Of a stretch of 64,000 nucleotides of DNA, positions 23,787-35,396 are shown piece after piece. The position numbers were made by a program, and so were the translations under genes. Below the pieces are notes generated by a model. The model was given only the letters and a program-made list of their open reading frames with translations, searched no databases and was not told where the DNA came from. Every line of letters starts with the position of its first letter. Within the stretch, counting starts at the first letter, position 1. The stretch is from Anthostomella pinea. Its lineage: Eukaryota > Ascomycota > Sordariomycetes > Xylariales > Xylariaceae. The stretch spans positions 1,364,001 through 1,428,000 of the forward strand of contig CAUWAG010000003.1 of the NCBI GenBank assembly GCA_963556695.1. Direction: 5' to 3'.

Positions 23787-25266
23787 ATGGCACCCTTCCA
23801 CGACGGGCCTCCAAACACGCCCGTGGCCGTCCCAAAGATGACCACCGGCGGCGTGCTCAAATCCCCGGCCCCTAGAAAGACATACAGCCCGGCAACTCTG
23901 AGCAGGCTCCGCCAGGCGCTGCTTGACGACATCAGCAGCAACCCGTCACAGGTCTCTGAGGCTCACTTCACCGTTATTTCCCCTCTTAAAGGAAAATCCC
24001 AAAATATTAATGACAGCAGCATCACTGGAATGAAACAACCTTAATTAAACAAAATCTCTACAGACCAAGCCATTACACGCGATATAGGGAATAAAGCCTC
24101 TTCCTCAGAGTGCCAGAACCAAGTTGCCAAAATACTGACTAAAGACAAGTACCTCTATGTAACCAGGGTGACAATGTTTTAGGAGTGTGCTGCAATAGTT
24201 GATAAAACACTTGAGAAAGCTGGAACCAAACTATACTCTCATGCCAAGAAGTTTAGCACTTTCTTCTCTAAATGCCTGAACAAGTGGCTGGAAATCTGAG
24301 ATCCGCCCAAAAAAAAGACCATTCCTGGGGGAATAGGGATGGTGAAGTCCACCATGACCTTTACCCAAGTTGTCCCCTCTAGCCAACGACAGCATTGACG
24401 GGTGGTCAACACTACTATGAAAAAAACACAACCTGGGGCCCTTATCGCTGCTAATCAATTAAAGAAAAAGCAGGATAATCTCCAGGTCTTTGTCCGTATG
24501 GATAATAGCCACCTAGAGCCCTACGGAATAAAGTCTATACTAAACAGAAGACTTAAGCTCTACCCTTAAGAGCTTAGAGAAGTGACCTAGTGCCCCTCCG
24601 GATTTACTTTATACCCAAGGGACAAGCCAACTCAGGCTAAGCTCCTGGCCTTCCAAGAAGAAATCACTGATATTCTCAAGACAGAAAAGATCAAGACCCA
24701 CACGGTCTGGCATTACTATAAGGTCAATGGATGCCCAAAAAAGGTCATCAGTGCGGAAGGATTGACAATCGACATTACCGACATTGCTGTTACTAATGAA
24801 GTTAAAGCCCAAATAAGTGACAGACCTTTAAGGTACATACTCTCAAGGAACACAGTTGATTCTGATCTGGAGACCACATAGGTGATCTCTCTGCCCCGTG
24901 CAGCAAAGAAACTATTCACGCTTTTTGCTCACTTAATGACCTCAAGGCACATTCAATACTCCCCCAAGGTTCACCAGTGTGCGAGCTGCTTCAGATACCA
25001 TGGTAGGAACTACCGATGTAAAAAGCAATTATGTGCACATTGTGCCAGTACAGTACACCAGGGGGGAGTGCAAAAAACCAATCCCAAAATGTGTCAACTG
25101 TAAAGGACCTCATGCTGCCAATTTCGACAAATGCCCTGCACGCCCCAAGGTTGTGAAAGGCATCATCCATAAGCACACATGGGAGCAAATCCAGGAAATA
25201 AGGCTGGCTGGAGAAAGAGCCAGATCCAAGGCCTTTAATGAAACAGGCAGAAACCAAGCTGGGTGA
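23787..25266 (+). pseudogene. LINE 2 ORF1 (gag-like) with CCHC zinc knuckles, broken
   Basis: The ATG at 23787 starts MAPFHDGPPNTPVAVPKM; the frame is soon stopped. The 3' part (about 24960–25200, across a frame change near 25040) encodes a cluster of zinc knuckles: a CASCFRYHGRNYRC-like unit, a CAHCASTVH-TRGEC unit, and CVNCKGPHAANFDKC. The protein would bind the retrotransposon RNA. Several stops and one frameshift make this copy defective. Confidence 0.7.
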
Positions 25267-25412
25267 ACACCCAGCAACAATAACGAAGACATCACAATAC
25301 AAATCGACACAACAGATACAACTCATCCCAGAGATGCCGATACCATTGTTGTCAGTCAATATTAGGTACATCAAACGAAACACATTGACACAGGCATCTA
25401 GTCATCCATTCT

Positions 25413-27275
25413 ATGAATACAACAGGAGGACAAAAGAGTGCAAGCCCTACAGAGTTAGCCATCAACCTGGCTGACTACAAAGGAGAACAAGCAGACATTA
25501 TTCTGATACAAGAGCCCTGGGTTGGCATACCACCAGGCAGGAGAATGGGAATAAAGACACACCCCAATTACGATATATACTCCCCAGTGGATTCCTGGGA
25601 CAGCAACAGTACACGGCCCAGATCTCTCATCTATGTGAGAAAACACCTTTAAGCGGATCAACTTTGGCCCTATGCTACACGAGACATCACCTGGGTCAAG
25701 GTACAAGGCATTACATTTGCCAGTGTCTACCGGCCATGTGACAACCCGCAGGAAATGGATGATATTCTGGAAGTATGGACTCCACCTTTTGGCTGTGTTA
25801 TAGCTGGAGATTTCAATGCTGGCGACACATCCTGGGACTCGAGCAATCCAGGATATCATGGTGGTGTCATACTTACACAGACTATGGCAGACCACGGACT
25901 GGATCTGATTTCTGAACCAGATGTCCCAACACATGATGACGGAAATGTACTAGATCTGGTGTTCTCAGATGTCCCCATGGCCAAAGCCTCAGTGAATGAT
26001 GCACTCCAGTGCACTTCAGATCATAAGACATTACGAATAGTCATTCCAATTCAGGGAGATCTAGACCGAGTCCCTAAGGCCAATCATTGGATAGTACCGG
26101 ATGATAAACTACAAGAGCTGGCAGATAATGTCCAAACCAGGATTCATGAACTCCCCCGGCTGGGTGTATCCCCTGACCAGGTAGATGCCTTTACACAAAG
26201 CTTGATCAACATGATCCAAGGCTGTATCAGGACAGTGGGCAAGAAGCCCCGTCAATTTAGGCCCACTGCTTGGTGGAATGATGACTGCAAAGCAGCTGTT
26301 CAGACATACAAGGCCCTTTCTAAACAGATTACAAGCCAAAAAGGTCGGAATTCAGCCCGACAGGAATTTCGCCACGTGGTTCAGAAAGCTAGGAGAGAGT
26401 ACTGGCAGACTCTAATTGATTCAGTAACTGAGCCAAAGGACCTATACAGAATCGTCTCTTGGCACAAGCTATCAGCAGGATTGCGTTCCCCTCCAATCAT
26501 CATAGGAGACCAAATATTCGAGTCACAAGAAAGCAAGGCAAATGCATTACGCTCAGCCACGCTTGAACAAAATACCTCAGACAACGATATCATCGACCCC
26601 TGGTCCGCTCAGATCACACAACCCAAGCCATACATCTCCCTTGAATACCATGTCGGACTGGAAGAGGCTGAAGGGTGTACTTTAGGGACCAAGAACAACT
26701 CCCTGGGAGTAGACACCCTCACAGTACGGATTCTGAAAGCTTGCTGGCCATTCATTGGGGAATATATCAGAGCCCTTTTCCAGACCTGTCTACAGATTGG
26801 ACACCACCCTAAACCATTCAAAGTAACTGAGGTAGTGATGATCCCAAAACCAGGAAAGAAAGACTACTCCAATCCCAGGGCCTACAGACCAATATTGCTA
26901 TTGTCGTGTCTTGGCAAAGGCTTAGAACCACTTATCGCAAAAAGAATTACCTGGTTTGTTGTTAAACTTGGAATTCTAGCTCCACAACATTTTGGAGCTC
27001 TACCAAAGCGCTCTGCCACTGACCTGGTAGCTGCACTTATACACGATATTGAGCAGGCCCTCGATCAAGGCCTCGTTGCAACAGTAGTCACGTCAGATGT
27101 GAAAGGGGCCTTTAATGCTGCCCTAATGGGACAGCTGGTGGTTTGCATAAGAGAACAGGGCTGGCCGGGCTTTCTTATAAGATGGGTCCAGTCATTCATG
27201 TCCGAGCGGTCCGCAAGGGTTCAGTTTGAAGGTATTGTGACCGATATTAAAGCTCTTATTTGTGGGCTACCATAA
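25413..27275 (+). pseudogene. LINE 2 endonuclease and reverse transcriptase, largest open part 506 codons
   Basis: The endonuclease starts in the frame at 25413–25652 (IILIQEPWVGIPPG, then YDIYSPVDSWD), interrupted by a TAA. It continues in a 506-codon frame (25755–27275) with CVIAGDFNAGDTSWDS, the GDFN catalytic box, and DHGLDLISEPDVPTHDDG. The reverse transcriptase part has NNSLGVDTLTVRILKACW, YRPILLLSCLGKGLEPLI and VKGAFNAALMGQLVVCIREQ. The frame ends at GLP-stop-GSP, where the family has GLPQGSP, so a CAA became TAA. Just beyond, the catalytic FGYADD box reads FGYIDN (about 27350–27370), losing the second aspartate. The enzyme is dead. Confidence 0.8.
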
Positions 27276-27725
27276 GGCTCACCAGCCTCTCTAATCCTTT
27301 ATATGCTGTATACAGAGCCAATCTGTGCCCGACTTAATATGAAAAAAAGACGCTTTGGATATATAGACAACCTAGCGACTCTCTGCATTGGAAAGAATCT
27401 TAAAGAAACAGCTATAGAGGCTTCTGAAAATCTTTACTTGTTCAGTTAATGGAGATATAACAACGCTATTGAATTTAACCCTGATAAAACTGAGATCATG
27501 CACTTCTCAAAGAAAAAGAACTCAGACAACCCTCTAGTCCGCCACAAAATAATAAATAAAATAACAAAGGACTCCATGCAATGACTGGGTGTCTTCCTGG
27601 ATAGAAAACTAAACTTCAAAGATCACGTTTCCTACTGGGCCAAGAAAGCTAATAAGGTAGCAAATCATCTTTAAGGACTATGCAGCACAGTCAAAGGACT
27701 TCCAGTAAAGTCAATCAAAAGGGCT

Positions 27726-28910
27726 GTGAAAACTTGTGTTATTCTTATTCTTACACACAGCCTGGAGGCCTGGTACCCGGGAATCAAAAAATTTAGGAGC
27801 TTAGGTGAGACATCAGCATATTGCATTAAGGGGCTTCTTAGAACAATAAATGCTGTACTACGAACAGCGATCAGGGCTATCCTGCCGGTCTGGAAAACAC
27901 ACCCTGGACATATTCTATACTTTGAATCACAGATTCCTCCAGCAGGAGTTCTTGCAGAGGCAATAAGACGGCGTCACGGCCTACGACTCGGACGTTTAGA
28001 CCAAAGATACTGTAACGGCCTGCACAGACCTTCCCACATGACAAGCCGATACTTCCCAATAAGGGAAGGATCTGACCAGAGGATCCCCTTAAAGGGGCAA
28101 CCTCCTACTGTACCTATCTCTCTCTCTCTCTCTCTTCCTTTTCTCTCTAGTCTTGATATTCTCGTCAATAGAGTAATAGCTGCTTGCTGTAGGCCATGTC
28201 CCAGCTCCCCAGTATGCTCGCCGTGACAGACACCCTCTTGTTGGCAGGCTCCAAGTACAAGCTCGTAAGGAACCAGCAAGGCTACAAAGGAACTTCCAGC
28301 TAGTCCCTGACTTCCAGAGACCTATACTCACCAAGCCATCATAGAAAAAGCCCCCAATCCGAAAAGATAAAGATAAAGAGATAAAGCTCTTTAAGGAATG
28401 GTTACAAAAGAAAAACGTGAACACTAACCTTGTCATTTACTCGGATGGATCACAGTTGAACGACCAAGGCACAACCCGCACTGGATGGGGTTATACCATC
28501 AGGAAAGGCGGCACCATACAAGAAGTATACCGGGGAAAAGACAGACTTCTTCAAGCAGAAGTAGTAGATACTGAAGTCCATAACGCTCTCTAAGGTCTCG
28601 CAGCAGCCAGGATAATTAGACACAGAAAATGGCTATATGTCTGCCTGGCCAACACGTCAGTGGTAGATGGGCTCAATGGGACTCCACCCGAGACATCACA
28701 GAACATTTTTCTATGATTCCAAGAACTTGTCACGGCACACACTCCTGGAGTGACCGTCAAGTGGATTCCTGGATACAGGAATATTGATGGCAACGAAGCT
28801 GCCGACACACTAACAAAAAAGGGTGCCATGCTAGAAACAGACACAACAAACCTTTCTATAATCTCTTCGGTCAAGAGAGATCTCAAAAAAAAGGGCAAGA
28901 AAGAGTTCAA
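27726..28910 (+). pseudogene. LINE 2 post-RT region and RNase H domain, broken
   Basis: The frame at 27726–28226 encodes the segment after the reverse transcriptase (VILILTHSLEAWYPGIKK, then RTAIRAILPVWKTHPG), with a TC microsatellite near 28115–28135. Farther on, VIYSDGSQLNDQGTTRTGWG, AEVVDTEVHNAL and VKWIPGYRNIDGNEAADTL give the Asp, Glu and final Asp motifs of an RNase H fold. Stops interrupt it at NAL-stop-GLAAAR and IFL-stop-FQEL. RNase H would remove RNA from the hybrid during integration. Confidence 0.75.
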
Positions 28911-29450
28911 TTAATGGTAAAAAGACCAATCAGAATCTAGGTATCAAGAAGTATACTCCCATACAGTAACTAAAAGAGACCTTATATTTTTTAAGAGGAG
29001 TACTTTACATAGATTTCTAACAGTCAGATCTGGACATGGCGACTTTGCCAGATACTATGAACGCTTTGGGCATACAGACTCGAATGATCACTGCAGCTGT
29101 GGTAAGAAAAAAACACCACAATACATTTTTTTTTGTAAGAGGCTAGGGAAAAACCGGCTGCTGCCTAGGTACTCGCCTAGGGCAGTTTATTTACAATACT
29201 TAGGGGAGAGGAGCACAGATGGGCAAAATTCGTGGAGAAGAGCAAGTTCTTTTCAATAATCTGCCCCCGATAGATAACTTTTCTTAAAGGACCAGATGGA
29301 TGACCCCAAGGTCATACCGCCGCAACAACGGGGATGGGCCCGTGAGCGGGACTGACTGTACTTATTATCTTGAGACCTCCACAACCCTGCGATACAGAGG
29401 CTCTGGGAGGCGTGGTTTGCACTACTGAGGAGCTACCCCCCACGTTAAAT

Positions 29451-29452
<2 letters not shown>

Positions 29453-29488
<36 letters not shown>
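29453..29488 (+). repeat. (AATC)9 tail of LINE 2
   Basis: Nine perfect AATC units end the element. A simple-repeat 3' tail of this type replaces poly(A) in several fungal LINE families and fixes both orientation and 3' boundary of element 2. Confidence 0.85.
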
Positions 29489-29489
<1 letters not shown>

Positions 29490-29825
29490 GATATGGAGAA
29501 ACGTTTGCCGGAGTAGTCTGGTACTACATATTCGAGAGCATCGCCGCTGATGAGGGGGCAATTGGCGGGCGTGTATCTAGCCATAACGTCTGCCAGGATT
29601 TCGGGATCCATGTGTCATCTACTCATGTCTCCTCCCCTTCCTCATCACTGAACAATGTGGCAGCTGTGTCGAAAAGTGCACCTGTGTGCTCTTCCTGGTG
29701 GACTTTTTGGTTGTTATGAAGCAGGACATCTTATCCTTGATGTCCCTGTGCCGCTGCGTCTAGCCGTTGATACACACAGCAAACATGCTCAGGAATTCTC
29801 TTCGTCGCCGGTAGCTAGCTTAGCA

Positions 29826-30814
29826 TCATGTGGGAGGCAGCTGAAGATTTCCGTGTATTCCGTATAATGCGACAAGTCCAGATGCTTCACCATGGCCCGC
29901 ATTATCTCCGCGACTTTCCCAAAGACGGCCTCGCAGAATTGCGGGAAGATTCGCCGGCAACTGGCGAAAACACCTCGAATTCACTCTGAAGTAGAAAAAT
30001 AGTCGTGACTGTCTTTCCGAAAGATGGCAGATCTGCAAGCACGCCAGTTCAGCCTTTGGTAGGTCGAACCGGACGACCTTCAGGGTAGATGGCCACAATG
30101 ATCGTGTTTTGTATGTCGATAGCATAGGTGTTGATACAGGAGCTAACTGCAGAGTCTCACGTCTCATGGCCTTTGACTTCTTCTCCCACTGCTGTTGAAT
30201 CAGGCCTTCGTGCCGCTCGACGATGACTTGTAGCCGTGAGAAATTCTCCCAAATGCGATCAATCATTGGCCGTGCTTGCACCCTCACATCAGCCTCGCTA
30301 AATTTTCTGAGGCTTCTGATCTTTTTGGCGCGGTACGGCTTCAGTTTCGGTCGTGGTCCACACATTTTGAACTAGAGTATGCTGTCGGGGCTCGCTCTTT
30401 CTTGTTGTCTTTTAGGGTATTTGGTTTTAGCTCCTCCCTTGCGGTCGAAGAGCTTGATGATAAAATAAATCGCGAGGCTTCTGATAGCGGAGGGTTGCAA
30501 AGACGGCCATTGATCTTCGCACGGCAGAAGCGTCCGCCAGGTCCCAGCAGGTATTTACCGTCAGCGGCCTCTGGCCATTCGCCAAGCCACTCCGGTCGGC
30601 CGGATAGCAGCAGAGTCGGAATGTGTATGAGAAAGTCGGCGACCGCAGCATTGTCGCTGTGATAACGCCGCGTGACAGGGAAACTTAGGCCGCGAGGCCG
30701 TTCAGGACGTTTCGCTCGACTCGCTGCAGCACTCCGTGGCCTTGTACGCCAGTCAGGAGCGGGGCGTAAGCGTTCTGCGTTTTTGGACTTCGGTCGAACT
30801 TGTCTTCGATGCAC
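29826..30814 (-). pseudogene. Fungal conserved protein remnant with an IVERHE–W–KK motif
   Basis: The frame at 29826–30365 contains SRLQVIVERHEGLIQQQWEK and KSKAMRRETLQLA. This resembles the N-terminal motif (HExxIQKRWxKKT) of a large Pezizomycotina protein family with no known function. What follows does not keep the family pattern, which suggests frame changes. The frame at 30341–30814 overlaps its start and is Arg/Ser-rich without recognisable domains. The locus is probably a decayed gene. Confidence 0.35.
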
Positions 30815-30936
30815 ACCTCCTCGACTCCTCTGAGCAAGTCCGCGTGATCATCATGTCCCTCGCAGCTGGACCTGTTGGGCCTCGGTGGTGAGCTTGGTGG
30901 TCAGCCTGCTGTCAGATGGCTGTCAGAATAGACCCA

Positions 30937-31330
30937 TCACAACACCCAAGTCAAACCCTTCTCTGGGGCCCCGCGGGGTTTTTTGGTCCCGGCCAGTGCG
31001 CGCAGAGCGTCGTCGTGGAAGATGATGGCCTGGGCGACCTTTCGGAGGTTCGTCCAGAACGGGCTCATCGAGATGTGCACGTGGGTTCCGCACGAGTGTT
31101 CGTTGTAGAAGCCGAGGAGTCCGACGCCTTTGCAGAAGTAAGCTCCATGCCGGCGAAGGGACCAACCTCCAGCGTGTGAGGCAGGGCAACATCGGTACCG
31201 AGGCCAGGTGGCTGGGTTTCCTCGAGGATTCGGGTGATGGTGGCCGGGTGGACGCCTGCATCGAGGGCTACGATGGAGCCTCGAGCCCAGCCCAACTTGA
31301 CTGATCGTACAAGGAGTGCTGCCACCTTGT
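30937..31330 (-). pseudogene. Amidoligase-like fragment A
   Basis: Two overlapping minus-strand frames together give a partial amidoligase pattern. One (31065–31325) carries TLEVGPFAGMELTS, which resembles the family's GVEL(V/R)SP motif. The other (30937–31371) carries GFYNEHSCGTHVHIS then MSPFWTNLRKVAQAIIF, which matches the NxSCGTHVHV motif and the helix after it. Amidoligases form amide bonds from amino groups and carboxylates in an ATP-dependent way, like glutamine synthetases. The pattern crosses frames within about 20 codons, so this is either an unrecognised intron or a frameshift; I favour a broken gene. Confidence 0.5.
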
Positions 31331-31859
31331 GTTCCTGCGGTCCGCCTCCTGAGCCCTGCCTCCACTACCACCTCGAATACCTTCTCGATCTGACTGGTCC
31401 AATTCTTGCGGCCATCGCAGATAAAGATGGGCGAGGCGAACTCAACTACTCAACGCGGTAGTGAGGTTCTTCAAACTCTTTTGAGTGGCCGCTGCCATTT
31501 GAGCCGGGTAGCCGGTCTGCCTCCATTGCCGCGCGATGAAGAGACGGCAACTCCGCAAGCTGCTGGAACTGATAGCCACCCTACTGTGCCGGCTCTTCGG
31601 ACGGCTTCACTTCCTTCTCATTGTCCTTAGCCTCGGCGACCTCGCTGGAGACTCGAGAGCAAGGTCCCGAACAACATCACGGATGTCAACAGTTGATGTG
31701 GATTGACGTCAATATCCACGACAATTCAGGTCGACGGGACCCCCATATTGACGTTGATTGAGTTGGTCGGGACCTTGCTGGAGAGATCGGGGGTGGCGTG
31801 GGCAAGCTTTTGGTCCATCTTGTTGAAGTGATCGGGCTCAACTATCCCCATTATTCAAG

Positions 31860-31960
31860 ACGAAGACTTCGTGTTCCCAACCCAGCAGATTGAGAGGTGG
31901 TGTCGATGTAGGAATCATTGCAGGCTCTGCCGCAACCTTGAGAAAATTAACGATTTCTTC
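31860..31960. repeat. Dispersed repeat, copy A
   Basis: The stretch has the words CTTCGTGTTCCCAACCCAGC, then AGATTGAGA, TCGATG and CAACCTTGAG plus AACGAT. The same words recur in the same order at 38983–39050. The two copies differ by small gaps and substitutions. No gene or transposon end was recognised with them. Confidence 0.6.
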
Positions 31961-32388
31961 CTGGTGGCTCATGACCGAACACTGTTCGTCTTCTCCCCGA
32001 CGGCCGTCGCGGAAGGACAGGTCGCACTGAACGGTAGTCCATTTGCCATGAAAATATATCAATAAGAAATCGATGGCGTCAACGTATATTTAATGTCCCC
32101 GGCGGGACGATCACGACGGAGACCTTACCCGCAAGTCACCAATGGAGTTAATCAGAGCATCGTGGGCCATCGTAGTAGCGAATGCGTCATTGCATTCTTT
32201 GCTAATCGAGGTATTTTTGATTACCCGCTCTGTGTCAAATTCTCAGTCCCGTCGTGATGTCGAAAGGTTGACCGGGCGAATTAAGACGACCTCCTTGGGA
32301 AGCTTGACGACGTCAGGCTTGCTCAAAGCCTTCTTGAATAGGAGTTCCATCTTCGCCTTGGCGTTGATCTGGGGTGTCATCCTCACAT

Positions 32389-33710
32389 TTATCTCGAGCC
32401 AAGCAAGATGCATGCGGGCGCGCTTGAAGCGTTTGCACAATGCTCATCGTGATTCGTGGATGCGTTACTACGCGATCTCTGCGTCGATCGTGTTGTACTC
32501 TTGAGCTTGCGTTTCGTGTGCTGGAGAAGTTCTTGGACGCGCTCGTCAGTCTGCGTTGTGTCGACGAGTGCAAAGACCCTCAGGTTGTCCATATATGTGG
32601 TGTTAGGTTCGAATCCTAATGGCGCTAATGTGGCTTTACCCTTTGTTGGTTCTTCCTCTGCCGGTACCTTTCCGTCGTCCGTGTTCTGGTCGGAGTCGTC
32701 GAATACGATGCTGGGAGTGGTTTCCAGGAACGAGGTATCGGCGTTGTCGAGGCCTTCGTGGGAATCCTCAAGCTGCGAAGTTGTGACTCCTGGGCGTGAG
32801 CGCCAGGGCCAGGAGGGGCCTACGACTGCCTCTGCGATCATGTGGTGGATGTCCCGCTCGGAGACGGGCGGGTAGCCCTCGCGTTCCAGGCCGGCATCCG
32901 AACCGCTACCCTCACCTCGTAGGGTCTCGGCGTCAGTGTCCAGTATATAGAGGGGGCAGTCCTGTGGGGCCACCTAGAGCCGTAACACATCCGCTCTGAA
33001 CGATTCCGATGATGGGGTTGCCCGAGAGCACGGCGGGATCATTATAGAGCTATAAAAACTCCGAACCCGTGTAAACGCACCACATTGGAGTGGCTCTTCC
33101 TTGGTGAGGCCGTAGTTGAGGTAGCGCTCGACATACAGAGCTCTCATACCGAATTCCTCTGATCTGTCGAACCAGTTGGCGGATCAAAACCTGCGTGCTC
33201 GTTCTGAGCGCCGCATCGTCCAATATGGACGTGGACTGAGGTGGACTCATTGAGATGGATACGTAGGCCGCGTAGGGCACGCACCACATCCTCGATCTGC
33301 ACACGCTGGGTTGGGTCGTAAGAGCTGATCACAGGGCATGATACCTCACAGTCAATGAATCGATATCCCTTGTTCAGAATCTCTGGACCGGGAACCATTG
33401 ATGAATCGTGTCCGACGCGCCAGGCATCATAGATGGGGACATTGCCGTGGGGCTCGTGGAATGTGTCATTCTCCGGCTTCATGACGTGCTTGTCGCCCGT
33501 AGGTGCTTAGATTGGGCGCGCCCAGGGGAACTGCTCAAGGTAGAGCAGTCCTATTCTTGAGATTCCGACTATCCGCATCTGACCCGACGGTGCGGCCGGT
33601 GTGAAAAGGCGCCCTTCGTAGTGGCTCAGCAGCCACTTGCCGTCGATCCAGATCGAGACAAAGCTAACCACTTCAACAAATTCTCGTCGAGACGGGTGAA
33701 ATACTGCCAC
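32389..33710 (-). pseudogene. Amidoligase-like gene remnant B with acidic C-terminal part
   Basis: Reading the minus strand, a frame at 33507–33710 (IWIDGKWLLSHYEGRLF) is followed by 33144–33482. The latter contains GYRFIDCEVSCPVISSYD (a ExxSP-like strand) and IEDVVRALRGLRIHLNESTS, then VHVHIGR, matching the amidoligase NxSxxVHVH signature. The helix that should follow (DDAALRTSTQVLIRQLVRQI) continues in a different frame (33050–33304), so a frameshift interrupts the domain. Downstream, a 194-codon frame (32389–32973) is acidic and disordered. Fragment A, 2 kb away, may be a second, independent copy. Confidence 0.5.
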
Positions 33711-33735
33711 TGGTCAGCGGGAGGACAGGAAAGCT

Positions 33736-34300
33736 TCACCGCAAGCGGGAAGGCGGAGTCGGGAAACGGTCTTGACCTTCATCCTCTGTATGTACGTGAG
33801 ACAGGTCGACCCTGGAAGCCATGGGGGTTCTACCCGAATCCAGAGTGTAGCATCCCTGACTTCCCTGACTGCCTTGACTGTCGTGGTTTCCATGCTGTCC
33901 ATAGGCCTGGCTTCCCTGTTGTCCATAGGCCTGGCTTGCGTGCTGTATGTAGACCCCTGGTCCCCAACTCCCCAATCCTCCCTCTCCCACAAGGTCGGCT
34001 TGGGCCACCGCCCCCGAAACGAATCCGCCTTTGGGATCGTGTCCACCCACTGTCCGAAGTAGTCAGTGTTAGAGGCCACGTCAGCCCGGCCTAGTGGTGA
34101 CTCTGGCGGTGGCCGATGGTTGTGCCGCCATCGATGAGGCACACGCACGGGTTCGGGTCGTTCGGGATGGCGCCCGGGCAGTCTTCGGTGCGGAGGAAGC
34201 CAGGAAGGGTGCCTGGCTTGCATGCTGTCCATAGGCCTGGTTTTCCTGCTGTCCGTAGCCGCCACCCGTATGTTGAGATACAAGCGTGCGCTTGTTGACT
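33736..34300 (-). pseudogene. Tyr/Gly/Gln-rich low-complexity segment (AYGQ repeats)
   Basis: Two minus-strand frames carry repeated AYGQ-type units: GGGYGQQENQAYGQHASQ at about 34220–34280, and QAYGQQGSQAYGQHGNH plus SQGSQGSQG at about 33870–33950. The DNA shows matching direct repeats of CTGTCCATAGGCCTGG. Between them lies a different frame with CPGAIPNDPNPCVCLIDGG. Composition is prion-like. It lies downstream of the RRM fragment on the same strand and may have been the tail of that protein, but frame breaks prevent a full model. Confidence 0.4.
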
Positions 34301-34552
34301 ATAAGTGACAGTAGATGTATATGCATGTTCGTGTCAAGTGCGGGCGCGTGAAGTGGGAAGAGAAGCTCGCAGCTAAAGACAGCCGAGAGTTGGCGAGGGC
34401 ATGGCGGGTTCAACGCTTCTCTGTCGTCTGTGCGGCATGTGTTAATTCTGCTTCCCCTAGGTACGAGCCAGTTTCTTTTCACTTACACGTAGACTTCGCG
34501 GTCTTATCGATGCTTGGCAAGTCTGTCGTTCTTCTCTTGCATGTGCTCACGC

Positions 34553-35242
34553 TCAGAGGCGCCTCTCCACCAGTTCCATTCGAGCATTTTCGAAGCCGTC
34601 CTCGAGTTTTAACAACCCGTCAATCCCACCGAATTCTGCCGTCTTGGTCTGGATCTGATGGTGGACGCCGTGTGCTATGACGCTTTGCACCCATTCCGTC
34701 TCGCTCCCAATATCCCCGTCACTGGTATGAGTAGCTTGAATAATAGCTTCCAACACCTCTGTAGCTAGTGGTTGCTTCTTCGTGATGTAATGAATACGAT
34801 TCTGTTCGTACTCGTCCCAAGGCGCCAACTATTCATGCCAGCCATACTGGGCACAGCTGAAGTCCTCGTCCTACTGACCTGCAGACCCCTGATCTCTCCT
34901 ATACTGTCTGGCGGCGGCCTCGATGATCTCATCGAGGTTCGTGACATCAGATGGCAGACCGCCAATGTAGATTGAACGACGGTCAATCTCATATCTCTTC
35001 AGATATTGCTCGGCAGCATCGACGGGGGGCTTGTTGACCTTCTTGATGTCGTATGCGATCACTCGCCAGTGCGGGTTGTTGCGGTAGTGCTAACACAAGT
35101 TAGTACTGCAATCGAGATGAGATTGGGGCAGATCAGCATACCGCAACGACCGCGGTAACGGCTTCGTCAGGCAGAAGGCCGGCGAGCTTGCCCCTGGGGT
35201 GTTCGTTGAGGATGCCAACTCGGCAATGTCCGTTGTTCCAGA
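34553..35242 (-). pseudogene. RNA-recognition-motif protein fragment with a 1-base frameshift
   Basis: Exons 35142–35242 and 34871–35089 join across a 52-bp intron with perfect signals (GTATGC donor, TACTAAC branch, TTAG acceptor). They encode CRVGILNEHPRGKLAGLL, HYRNNPHWRVIAYDIKK, and then RRSIYIGGLPSDVTNLDEII. The IYIGGLP block is an RNP2 motif that opens an RRM. The expected next strand, YGEIRGLQVSRTR, is present but in another frame; one extra base near 34900 explains this. The frame at 34553–34828 (EYEQNRIHYITKKQPLATEV) may be the following exon. The gene looks recently inactivated. Confidence 0.55.
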
Positions 35243-35396
35243 CTGCAAAGGGTGAAATCAAAGGGAGTGGAATCAAAGCAGGTGATCAAATCGACCCCGA
35301 AACGAAACCAATCAGTCCCAAGCGCCTATGGAATGCAGCATGTTCCTCGTCCTGACTGAGCCAAGTCCGTGTGCTATCGGTAGGTTCGTCGAACGC

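Larger units (their letters stand above)
23640..29489 (+). mobile_element. LINE (non-LTR retrotransposon) with RNase H, element 2
   Basis: This nearly full-length element of about 5.8 kb shows ORF1 with zinc knuckles (23787–25266), endonuclease and reverse transcriptase (25413–27720), a post-RT region with an RNase H domain (about 28430–28860) and a simple-repeat tail of nine AATC units at 29453–29488. Such a tail is what target-primed reverse transcription leaves in Tad/I-like elements. Several stops look like CAA-to-TAA or TGG-to-TGA changes. The 5' end is placed where element 1 similarity stops and is approximate. Confidence 0.85.

Noticed and set aside
19230..29489. Possibility that both LINE blocks are one long element
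   Set aside because: Endonuclease and reverse transcriptase motifs each occur twice in the same order, so there are two elements.
32600..32630. A GGTTCGAATCC box like the T-arm of a tRNA, with a perfect 5-bp stem
   Set aside because: No matching acceptor stem, D-arm or anticodon arm is found upstream, and the minus strand reads as protein-like sequence (APLGFEPNTTYMDN) there.
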